Source: Flavobacteriales bacterium
Lineage (GTDB): Bacteria; Bacteroidota; Bacteroidia; Flavobacteriales_F; PHOS-HE28
Assembly (NCBI GenBank): GCA_020437905.1
Contig: JAGQVN010000065.1
Span: forward strand, 1-51,810
Reading direction: 5' to 3'
Length of the DNA: 51,810 nucleotides
In this document: piece by piece, positions 45,599 through 51,810 of the stretch
Position numbering within the stretch: position 1 is the first letter of the stretch
How the letters are laid out: each line of letters starts with the position of its first letter
The notes under the pieces: generated by a model
The model's input: the letters and a program-made list of their open reading frames with translations, nothing else
The model's database searches: none
Told to the model about the DNA's origin: nothing
Translations under genes and position numbers: made by a program

Positions 45599-47443
45599 AT
45601 GTGCGGCATAGTTGGATACGTGGGCGACAAGGATGCTTATCCCATCCTTATCAATGGCCTGAGGAGGCTCGAGTACCGAGGCTACGACAGTGCTGGGGTT
45701 GCCTTGGTCCATGGTGGTTCCTTGCATGTGCATAAATGCAAGGGCAAGGTGAGCGACCTCGAGGCGCATATGGAAGGACAGGAAAGGTCGGGGAGCACAG
45801 GTATCGGGCACACCCGGTGGGCCACCCACGGGCCTCCCAACGATGTGAACGCGCATCCTCATCAGAGCAGCAGTGGGGACCTTGCTCTGATACACAATGG
45901 CATCATCGAGAATTACGCAGCGATCAAGGAGGAGCTGACACACCGTGGTCACACCTTTTTAAGCGATACGGATACCGAGGTCCTGGTCCATCTGATCGAC
46001 GATGTGAAACGGACCGAGGAAGTGGACCTTCCCGAGGCGGTGCGCTTGGCTTTGGATAGTGTTGTCGGAGCCTATGCCATAGCTGTGGTGGATCGGAATT
46101 CGCCGGACATGATCGTTGCAGCACGCAAGAGCTCACCCCTGGTGATCGGGATCGGGGCGGACGGTGAGCATTTCCTGGCGAGCGATGCCACACCGATCGT
46201 GGAACATACCAAGAACGTGGTCTATCTGGAGGATGGGGAGATCGCCGTGATGGAAAAGGGCTCCACGCTGAAGATCCGGAACATCAAGAACCAAGAGAAG
46301 ACCCCGTTCATCCAGGAGTTGGAGATGCACTTGGAGGCCTTGGAGAAAGGCGGGTACGACCACTTCATGCTCAAGGAGATCCATGAGCAGCCGCGAAGCA
46401 TTCGGGATTCCATGCGTGGGAGACTGAACCTGGCCAAGGGTGAGGTCGTCCTGGGCGGCATCAAGGATTACGAGCAGCGCTTCGTGAACGCCAGACGGAT
46501 CCTGATCGTGGGCTGCGGTACCAGCTGGCACGCCGGTCTCGTGGGCGAGTATCTGCTCGAGGACCTGGCCCGCATTTCGGTCGAGGTCGAGTATGCCAGT
46601 GAGTTCCGTTACCGGGACCCGATCATTGACGAGAACGACATTGTCATTGCCATCAGCCAGAGCGGGGAGACAGCGGATACCCTGGCAGCCATTGAGCTGG
46701 CAAAAGGGAAAGGAGCTACGATCATCGGGATCTGCAATGTGGTAGGAAGCAGCATTGCGCGCGTGACCCACGCAGGCTCTTATACGCATGCCGGGCCTGA
46801 GATCGGTGTCGCAAGCACCAAGGCCTTCACGGCGCAGGTGACCGTCTTGACGCTCATGTCGCTGATGATCGGTCATAAGAAAGGCACCATATCGGGTTCG
46901 CATTTCTATCGCCTGCTGAACGAATTGGAGAGCATCCCGGACAAAGTGGAAAAGGTTCTCAAGAACGAAGCTCAGATCAAGTACATCGCAGATATCTATC
47001 GGAGCGCATCAAATGCGTTGTACCTGGGGAGGGGAAGTTCTTTCCCGGTGGCTCTGGAAGGAGCGTTGAAGCTGAAGGAGATCAGCTATGTCCACGCCGA
47101 GGGGTACCCTGCCGCCGAGATGAAGCATGGACCCATTGCGTTGATCGATGAGGAGATGCCCGTGTTCGTGATCGCCACCAAAGGCGCCAGCTATGAGAAG
47201 GTGGTCTCCAATATTCAGGAGGTGAAAGCCCGGAAGGGGAAGATCATCGCCATCGTTACGGAAGGTGACAAAGCGGTTAAGGAACTGGCCGATCACGTGA
47301 TCGAGATACCCGAAACAGTGGACCAGTTCGTACCGCTATTGAGCGTGGTGCCCTTGCAGCTGATCAGCTACCATATTGCGGTCATGTTGAACAGGAACGT
47401 GGACCAACCGCGGAACTTGGCCAAGAGCGTTACGGTGGAGTAA
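45599..47443 (+). CDS. glmS: glutamine-fructose-6-phosphate aminotransferase
   Basis: 614 residues, full length. The N-terminal glutaminase starts MCGIVGYVG with catalytic Cys2. Two SIS domains follow, with GCGTSWHAGLVGEYL, SQSGETADTLAA and the C-terminal DQPRNLAKSVTVE. It makes glucosamine-6-phosphate, the first step toward peptidoglycan and LPS amino sugars. It starts 7 bp after the DUF4270 gene, so there is no room for a glmS ribozyme. The 3' end overlaps the convergent TM2 gene by 14 bp. Confidence 0.97.
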   Translation: MCGIVGYVGDKDAYPILINGLRRLEYRGYDSAGVALVHGGSLHVHKCKGKVSDLEAHMEGQERSGSTGIGHTRWATHGPPNDVNAHPHQSSSGDLALIHNGIIENYAAIKEELTHRGHTFLSDTDTEVLVHLIDDVKRTEEVDLPEAVRLALDSVVGAYAIAVVDRNSPDMIVAARKSSPLVIGIGADGEHFLASDATPIVEHTKNVVYLEDGEIAVMEKGSTLKIRNIKNQEKTPFIQELEMHLEALEKGGYDHFMLKEIHEQPRSIRDSMRGRLNLAKGEVVLGGIKDYEQRFVNARRILIVGCGTSWHAGLVGEYLLEDLARISVEVEYASEFRYRDPIIDENDIVIAISQSGETADTLAAIELAKGKGATIIGICNVVGSSIARVTHAGSYTHAGPEIGVASTKAFTAQVTVLTLMSLMIGHKKGTISGSHFYRLLNELESIPDKVEKVLKNEAQIKYIADIYRSASNALYLGRGSSFPVALEGALKLKEISYVHAEGYPAAEMKHGPIALIDEEMPVFVIATKGASYEKVVSNIQEVKARKGKIIAIVTEGDKAVKELADHVIEIPETVDQFVPLLSVVPLQLISYHIAVMLNRNVDQPRNLAKSVTVE

Positions 47444-47804
47444 GCTGCTTCCGGTCACCGGCCCACATGAATACATGCTCGTTGTGCCGGTACGGGTCCA
47501 GGTCCTTCGTGAAAAGCACGTGCCCCAGGTCGATCAGTGCCAGTATCCCGAACCCTCCGAACGTGATCCCATAGATGATCGGGACCTTGGGGCTGGTGCC
47601 GAGATAGAGGCGATGAGCCCCAAAGGTTCCCAGCCCAAGGTTCAGGACCGCTGCGATCAGGCGTTCCGGCTCCTGGGTCGTTGATGCAGGTGTTGCGCGC
47701 AGCGGTGCATCGATCGAAGCCTCCATCGAACGATAAGGTCCCATGCCTTTCACCCAAAAGCACAAGGCCAGCTGAAGCATCACGAGCAAGGTCCTCGCGC
47801 CCAT
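47430..47804 (-). CDS. TM2-domain membrane protein
   Basis: 124 residues. An N-terminal hydrophobic segment (about 4-18) may be a signal peptide. The C-terminal TM2 domain has two helices around the GTFGAHRLYLGT motif and GGFGILALIDLGHVLF. Function is unknown. It lies 35 bp downstream of the superoxide dismutase gene on the same strand and may share its promoter. A later Met (residue 21) could be the start if the N-terminal segment is not used. Confidence 0.8.
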   Translation of the reverse strand: MGARTLLVMLQLALCFWVKGMGPYRSMEASIDAPLRATPASTTQEPERLIAAVLNLGLGTFGAHRLYLGTSPKVPIIYGITFGGFGILALIDLGHVLFTKDLDPYRHNEHVFMWAGDRKQLTPP

Positions 47805-47839
47805 GCTCCGAAGTTAGGCCAATGCGGAACGGAAGAAAG

Positions 47840-48448
47840 CTACCGACCGGCCTCGAACCTTCGCGCCACCTCTTTCCAGTTCACCACGTTCCAGAAAGCG
47901 GCGATGTAGTCCGGCCGTCGGTTCTGATAGTGCAGGTAGTAGGCATGCTCCCAGACATCCAAGCCAAGGATCGGGGTGCCTCCGCATCCGGTCTCCGGCA
48001 TCAACGGGTTGTCCTGGTTCGGGGTCGAGCAGACCTCCAACTTCCCACCCTTGTGCACACAAAGCCAAGCCCAGCCGGACCCGAACCGGGAGGCAGCAGC
48101 TTTGGAAAAGGTTTCCTTGAAGGCATCAAAGGAGCCGAAGGAGGAGTTGATGGCCCCTGCCAGGTCACCGGTGGGTGTACCTCCGGCATTCGGTGCCATG
48201 ATGGTCCAGAACAAGCTGTGATTGTAGTGCCCACCACCATTGTTGCGTAGCGCGGCATTGCTCATATCCATGCTTCGGCACAGGTCCTCGATCGACCTAT
48301 CGGCCAGGTCGCCTCCGGCGATGGCATTGTTCAGGTTGGTGACATACCCGTTGTGGTGCTTTCCATGGTGGATCTGCATGGTCTGCTGATCGATGTGGGG
48401 TTCCAATGCGTTGTGAGCGTACGGTAGTTCAGGCAGGGTAAAGGCCAT
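47840..48448 (-). CDS. Fe/Mn superoxide dismutase
   Basis: 202 residues. The first ligand is in [13 protein letters not shown] (about 24-36), followed by [11 protein letters not shown], and the [18 protein letters not shown] signature with the last two ligands. It dismutates superoxide in the cytoplasm; there is no signal peptide. Iron versus manganese cannot be decided by reading alone, so neither sodA nor sodB is assigned. A TATCTTTG -7 element lies 38 bp upstream. Confidence 0.95.
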   Translation of the reverse strand: MAFTLPELPYAHNALEPHIDQQTMQIHHGKHHNGYVTNLNNAIAGGDLADRSIEDLCRSMDMSNAALRNNGGGHYNHSLFWTIMAPNAGGTPTGDLAGAINSSFGSFDAFKETFSKAAASRFGSGWAWLCVHKGGKLEVCSTPNQDNPLMPETGCGGTPILGLDVWEHAYYLHYQNRRPDYIAAFWNVVNWKEVARRFEAGR

Positions 48449-48485
48449 TTCGTCTAAGGTCTTGGATTGTTGGTCGTTGATCGTT

Positions 48486-48493
48486 CAAAGATA
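48486..48493 (-). promoter_or_regulatory. -7 element of the superoxide dismutase gene
   Basis: TATCTTTG on the minus strand is an exact TAnnTTTG match, 38 bp before the ATG. A TTG lies 14 bp further upstream, closer than the usual 19-21 bp, so the -33 part is weak. Confidence 0.55.
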
Positions 48494-48539
48494 ATCCCCC
48501 TCCACTCCAACCTCTGGTCCTTGGATCAACCATTGGTCA

Positions 48540-48547
48540 TACATTTG
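48540..48547 (+). promoter_or_regulatory. -7 element of the small lipoprotein gene
   Basis: TACATTTG is an exact TAnnTTTG match 31 bp before the ATG of the small lipoprotein. A TTG ends 16 bp upstream (48521-48523), slightly closer than usual. Confidence 0.6.
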
Positions 48548-48578
48548 CCCCCACTTTCACCAATACCAGACACGCAAA

Positions 48579-48872
48579 ATGATCAAGAAGTTCGCAGTGA
48601 TGGCCGTATTCGCAGCCATGTTCGTTGCCTGTGGCAGCGGTGCCGAAGAGGCCATGGACGACGCGGCCAATGAGATCGAGAACACCACGGATAAGGCGGG
48701 TGACATGCTCGACGAGGCAGCCAACGACATGAAGGCTGCTGGGGATGAGGCCATGGATGCCGCTGGCGCCGCTGTGGATAGCGCTGCTGCTGCTGCCGAA
48801 AGCGCAATGGATGCTGCCGGCGAGGCCGTTGACAAGGCCGCCGCCGATGCCAAGGAGGCGGTGACCAAGTAA
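48579..48872 (+). CDS. small Ala-rich lipoprotein
   Basis: 97 residues. The signal peptide ends in lipobox FVAC with Cys18 lipidated. The mature part is almost only Ala, Asp, Glu, Met and Lys in short amphipathic repeats (DEAANDMKAAGDEAMDAAG and AMDAAGEAVDKAAADAKEA), so it should form one long surface-active helix, like LEA or YtxH-type proteins. It is monocistronic, with its own -7 element and a strong terminator, which suggests high or tuned expression. Function unknown. Confidence 0.82.
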   Translation: MIKKFAVMAVFAAMFVACGSGAEEAMDDAANEIENTTDKAGDMLDEAANDMKAAGDEAMDAAGAAVDSAAAAAESAMDAAGEAVDKAAADAKEAVTK

Positions 48873-48896
48873 GCACTGGCTTTCAGCCGATCAAGG

Positions 48897-48923
48897 AAGG
48901 GGCCTCGCGCCCCTTTCTTGTTG
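48897..48923 (+). terminator. terminator of the small lipoprotein gene
   Basis: A 7-bp stem (AAGGGGC at 48897-48903 with GCCCCTT at 48909-48915) with a short loop is followed by TCTTGTTG. It starts 24 bp after the stop codon. Confidence 0.75.
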
Positions 48924-48931
48924 AAAGAGCC

Positions 48932-50548
48932 TCAGCTTTCTATAGCCAGCCGCTCCCGTGCCATCATGTAGATGCTATCCGATCCCAGAAGTACGCCGTA
49001 ATAGCCTTGGGCACCCCAGATATTGCGGGCAATGTTGGCCTTCAGACGTTCGGTGATCACGCCTGATGACCGCTGCATCTCACCCGGTCCAGGATGAATA
49101 CCTTGTTCGTTCGCCATTCGCTGCAGTTCGTTCAACAGGGCCTTGTCCACCACGAACCGGTCCTTGAATTCCTTGGGGTCACCTAATTCGATCAGACGCT
49201 GTCGCTTCGCATCGGCCACCTCGAAGGCAAAGCGGTTCAGGGTGCCTGAGAAGAACAGGTCAGAGAGATAGTTGGTGTTGCCCGCAGTATCGGCAGGGAC
49301 GAACAGATCGGGCATGATACCACCGCCGCCGAATACGGCACGTCCGGCCCGCGTGCGAAAAAGCTGGCTGCTGTCCACGCGCATGCTGTCCGCCGACAGG
49401 AATTCTCCGTGGTCCATGCGCGCCTGCAGGTCTTCACCGTATTCGATACCCGAACCGTAGGGCCGCTGGATGCTTCGGCCGGATGGCGTGTAATAGCGCG
49501 CGGTGGTCAGCCGCAGCGCACTTTGATCGGGAAGGTCCATGTGCTCCTGCACCAGCCCCTTGCCGAAAGACCTTCTACCCACAATGAGGCCGCGATCGTT
49601 GTCCTGAACTGCACCCGCTACGATCTCGCTGGCCGAGGCGGAACCCTCGTCGATCAGGATGGCCAAGGGGATCTCCTGGAGCAGTCCGTCATCCGTGGCC
49701 CGGTATTCCTGCTTCGGGTGCGCTCGTCCCTGCGTATAGACGATCATGCTTCCTTCGGGAAGGAATTCATCCGCCAGGCTGATGGCTGCGTTCAGGTACC
49801 CGCCGCCATTGCCACGCAGGTCAAGCACCAGTCGTTGCATGCCTTGCTCCAGGAGCTGTTGTGCCGCTGTGAGGAATTCATCGTGCGTGGTCCTCGCAAA
49901 ACGGATCAATTTGATGTATCCGGTCCCATCTTCATCCAACAGGGAGACCGCCACGCTATTGATCGGCACCTTGCCCCGCTGGATCTCCACTTGGAACCCC
50001 GAAGCTTTCCCGCGGCGCAGGAGGTCCACGGTCACCATGCTGCCACTGGGTCCCCGAAGCAGGTCCATGACATCCTGGTTGGTGATGCCGACCCCGGCCA
50101 TGTTCCTTCCGTCCGCACGGAGAATGCGATCACCAGCGAGGATACCGAGAGCTTCGCTGGGGCCTCCTTCCACCGGAGCGATGACCACCACGGTGTCGTT
50201 CTGGATCGAGAACTCCACGCCGATCCCGTCGAAACTGCCGTCCAGGGGTTCCTGTGCGGCGCGCAGTTCCTCCGCGCTGATGTAGTAACTGTGTGGGTCA
50301 AGGCGTTGAAGCATGTCCTGGATCACCTCTTCCACCAAGGCTTGCTTGCGTACCGTATCCACATACTGACGGTCGATCAGGTCGAGCACCTGTTGCACCT
50401 TGTCGTTCGCATTGCTGTTCCGCAACAGAAAGAAGGATCCGCGACCTTCCTGTGAAGGGGTGTTCGACCCGTGGCCTAAGAAAAGCCCTGCTACCAGGGC
50501 CAGGGAGACGAGCAAGGGGACGAGCGGTGAGATCGATGGACGCTGCAT
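48932..50548 (-). CDS. CtpA-type S41 processing protease
   Basis: 538 residues. An N-terminal membrane anchor (about 8-26) is followed by a helical domain, a PDZ domain (about 105-190, with GIGVEFSIQNDTVVV and ILAGDRILRADG) and the S41 catalytic core. The nucleophile is in DEGSASASEI and the general-base Lys in RRSFGKGLVQ. It is a periplasmic C-terminal processing protease. It starts 3 bp after the dCMP deaminase stop, so the two share a transcript. Confidence 0.93.
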   Translation of the reverse strand: MQRPSISPLVPLLVSLALVAGLFLGHGSNTPSQEGRGSFFLLRNSNANDKVQQVLDLIDRQYVDTVRKQALVEEVIQDMLQRLDPHSYYISAEELRAAQEPLDGSFDGIGVEFSIQNDTVVVIAPVEGGPSEALGILAGDRILRADGRNMAGVGITNQDVMDLLRGPSGSMVTVDLLRRGKASGFQVEIQRGKVPINSVAVSLLDEDGTGYIKLIRFARTTHDEFLTAAQQLLEQGMQRLVLDLRGNGGGYLNAAISLADEFLPEGSMIVYTQGRAHPKQEYRATDDGLLQEIPLAILIDEGSASASEIVAGAVQDNDRGLIVGRRSFGKGLVQEHMDLPDQSALRLTTARYYTPSGRSIQRPYGSGIEYGEDLQARMDHGEFLSADSMRVDSSQLFRTRAGRAVFGGGGIMPDLFVPADTAGNTNYLSDLFFSGTLNRFAFEVADAKRQRLIELGDPKEFKDRFVVDKALLNELQRMANEQGIHPGPGEMQRSSGVITERLKANIARNIWGAQGYYGVLLGSDSIYMMARERLAIES

Positions 50549-50551
50549 GGC

Positions 50552-51001
50552 TCAATCCAATTCGATGGGATCCAATATCACTCCCCCTTTTCCAAGCAGC
50601 TCAAGTCCGGAGGGGTCCTTGTAGGCATGGAGATACACCACCCGTTTGATGCCAGCCTGCAAGATCAGCTTGCTGCACTCTTTGCACGGCGAATGCGTCA
50701 GGTACAACGTACCGTTTCGGGCATTGTTCGTGCTGCGGGCCACTTTCATGATGGCATTGGCCTCGGCATGCAACACGTACCAAAGCGTCGATCCCTCCTC
50801 ATCCTCACAATCGTTCGGGAATCCTGTCGGCGTTCCGTTGTAACCATCACTGATGATCATGCCTTCCCGAACGATGAGCGCACCGACCTGCTTGCGCGTG
50901 CAGTGGCTCAAACGAGCCCATTCCAAGGCCATGCGCATGTACGCGCGGTCATAGCGTTCCTGCTTTCTTGGGTCGGAATAGACCAGCTGATCCTGTTCCA
51001 T
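50552..51001 (-). CDS. dCMP deaminase family protein
   Basis: 149 residues. The zinc site is HAEANAI plus PCKECSKLI, and GYNGTPTGFPNDCED is typical of deoxycytidylate deaminases, which make dUMP for thymidylate synthesis. A ComE-type relative cannot be excluded. It lies 45 bp after tRNA-Leu and directly before the protease gene. Four 8-bp tandem repeats occupy its leader. Confidence 0.92.
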   Translation of the reverse strand: MEQDQLVYSDPRKQERYDRAYMRMALEWARLSHCTRKQVGALIVREGMIISDGYNGTPTGFPNDCEDEEGSTLWYVLHAEANAIMKVARSTNNARNGTLYLTHSPCKECSKLILQAGIKRVVYLHAYKDPSGLELLGKGGVILDPIELD

Positions 51002-51007
51002 GCCATC

Positions 51008-51039
51008 ATCTGATCATCTGATCGTCTGATCATCCGATC
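51008..51039. repeat. four tandem 8-bp repeats ahead of the deaminase gene
   Basis: ATCTGATC, ATCTGATC, GTCTGATC and ATCCGATC follow each other without gaps. Each contains GATC, so the array is rich in partial palindromes. It lies between tRNA-Leu and the deaminase start codon. Confidence 0.85.
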
Positions 51040-51046
51040 GGCCGGG

Positions 51047-51128
51047 TACCCAGGGCGGGACTTGAACCCGCACGACTTGCGTCATCGGTGTTTGAGACCG
51101 ACGCGTCTACCAATTCCGCCACCTGGGC
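51047..51128 (-). tRNA. tRNA-Leu (anticodon CAA)
   Basis: Read on the minus strand: acceptor GCCCAGG with CCTGGGT (first pair G-T), D arm GCG...CGC with GGTAGA, anticodon stem TCGGT/ACCGA around loop CTCAAAC (anticodon CAA), a long variable arm (ACG...CGT) as in leucine tRNAs, T arm GCGGG/CCCGC with TTCAAGT, and discriminator A. The CCA end is not encoded. It decodes UUG. Confidence 0.95.
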
Positions 51129-51177
51129 AAGTTGGACCTGAACATACGGTCCGAAGATGGGAGCGCGAAGATACCGC

Positions 51178-51810
51178 CTAGAGCTGTCCCAACAAGCCCC
51201 CGAGATCCACCTTCTCACGAACGATACGATCCAGTTCGCCGATGGCAACGCGTTCCTGGGCCATGGTATCCCGATCCCGGATGGTCACGGTATCGTCCTT
51301 TAAGGTTTCATGGTCCACAGTGATGCAATAGGGGGTTCCGATCGAGTCCTGTCTGCGATAACGTTTTCCGATGGAGTCCTTTTCGTCGTATTGGCAATTG
51401 TGGTCCACCTTGAGCCGCTCCATGATCGAACGTGCTTTTTCAGGCAGGCCGTCCTTCTTGACCAAAGGGAGAACGGCCAGCTTCACGGGGGCCAAGGGGG
51501 CGGGAATGCGCAATACCTCGCGCGTGCTGCCATCCTCCAGGTCCTCCACCTGATGGGCGGCGCTCAGGATGGCTAGGAACATGCGGTCCAGCCCGATGGA
51601 GGTCTCCACCACGTAGGGCACGTAGCTCTCGTTGGTCTCGGGATCGAAGAACTGCAGCTTCTTCCCACTGAAGCGCTCGTGGTTGGCCAGGTCGAAGTCC
51701 GTGCGGCTGTGGATGCCCTCGAGCTCCTTGAAGCCCATGGGGAACTGGAACTCGATGTCGCAGGCGGCGTTGGCGTAGTGCGCCAGCTTGATGTGGTCGT
51801 GGAACCGGTA
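51178..51810 (-). CDS. glyS: glycine-tRNA ligase, 3' part (cut by the window edge)
   Basis: The frame is open to the window end and carries 210 codons of the C-terminal half of the single-chain (alpha2) class II glycyl-tRNA synthetase: YRFHDHIKLAHYANAACDIE, GFKELEGIHSRTDFDL, VPYVVETSIGLDRMFLAIL (motif 3) and the anticodon-binding domain with LAPVKLAVLPLV and IGTPYCITVDHETL. It charges tRNA-Gly. The N-terminal part lies beyond 51810. It precedes tRNA-Leu on the same strand by 49 bp. The alpha2 type is often just called glyS or glyQS. Confidence 0.95.
   Translation of the reverse strand, partial: YRFHDHIKLAHYANAACDIEFQFPMGFKELEGIHSRTDFDLANHERFSGKKLQFFDPETNESYVPYVVETSIGLDRMFLAILSAAHQVEDLEDGSTREVLRIPAPLAPVKLAVLPLVKKDGLPEKARSIMERLKVDHNCQYDEKDSIGKRYRRQDSIGTPYCITVDHETLKDDTVTIRDRDTMAQERVAIGELDRIVREKVDLGGLLGQL

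Noticed and set aside
1-51810. CRISPR arrays, prophage or transposon
   Set aside because: No regularly spaced repeats, transposase, integrase or phage structural genes were seen. The only tandem DNA repeats found are the 32-bp array near tRNA-Leu.

Overview
The window reads as chromosomal DNA of a fairly GC-rich member of the Bacteroidota, most likely Flavobacteriales-like. The evidence is type IX secretion (T9SS) sorting tails on surface proteins, Bacteroidota promoters of the form TTG - about 20 bp - TAnnTTTG, almost no Shine-Dalgarno sequences, a B-type sdhCAB operon, a DUF4270 lipoprotein beside glmS, and a beta-propeller sensor kinase paired with LytTR regulators. I see no phage, insertion sequence, plasmid function or CRISPR array. 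Gene order and codon use look like core genome with some Bacteroidota-specific accessory genes.

Layout. 1-3.2 kb: an IscA/SufA-type Fe-S protein under a 17-bp palindrome, thiL, and an unrecognised 518-residue protein. 3.2-8.3 kb: a minus-strand signalling operon of two LytTR response regulators, a sensor kinase with periplasmic propeller, and a small acidic lipoprotein, ending in a clear terminator. 8.3-9.8 kb: a low-density, partly decayed stretch with an orphan hairpin, a free-standing T9SS-tail-like small protein, a short coupled ORF, a remnant of a second pepP, and a membrane-protein gene broken by one in-frame TAG. 9.8-16.7 kb: pepP, sdhCAB with a good promoter, and a methionine-type aminotransferase overlapping an omega-amidase gene.

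16.7-26.4 kb: two tandem, related giant surface proteins (1660 and 1533 residues). Each has an IgGFc-binding-like head, a reelin-like domain, Ig-like repeats and a T9SS type B tail. 26.6-29.4 kb: comF, free methionine-R-sulfoxide reductase and an Ig-like lipoprotein in one operon. 29.5-39.1 kb: envelope genes, namely a coiled-coil membrane protein, a 1167-residue outer-membrane barrel, a peptide-binding lipoprotein, an OmpA-like lipoprotein and a secreted haem/copper protein with a T9SS tail.

39.2-47.4 kb: radA, rfaE2, a UPF0104 membrane protein, panD and panC form one minus-strand operon. Divergent from it is a glycogen-synthase-like N-domain protein, a DUF4270 lipoprotein and glmS. 47.4-51.8 kb: a TM2 protein, superoxide dismutase, a small Ala-rich lipoprotein, a CtpA protease, dCMP deaminase, tRNA-Leu(CAA) and the 3' part of glyS, which is cut by the window edge.

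The most unusual items are the reelin-like domains, the decayed interval at 8.8-9.8 kb, and the glycogen-synthase-like protein that has lost the substrate-binding lysine motif. I found no clear wholly new multi-gene system. All functional calls come from reading motifs; no database search was run.
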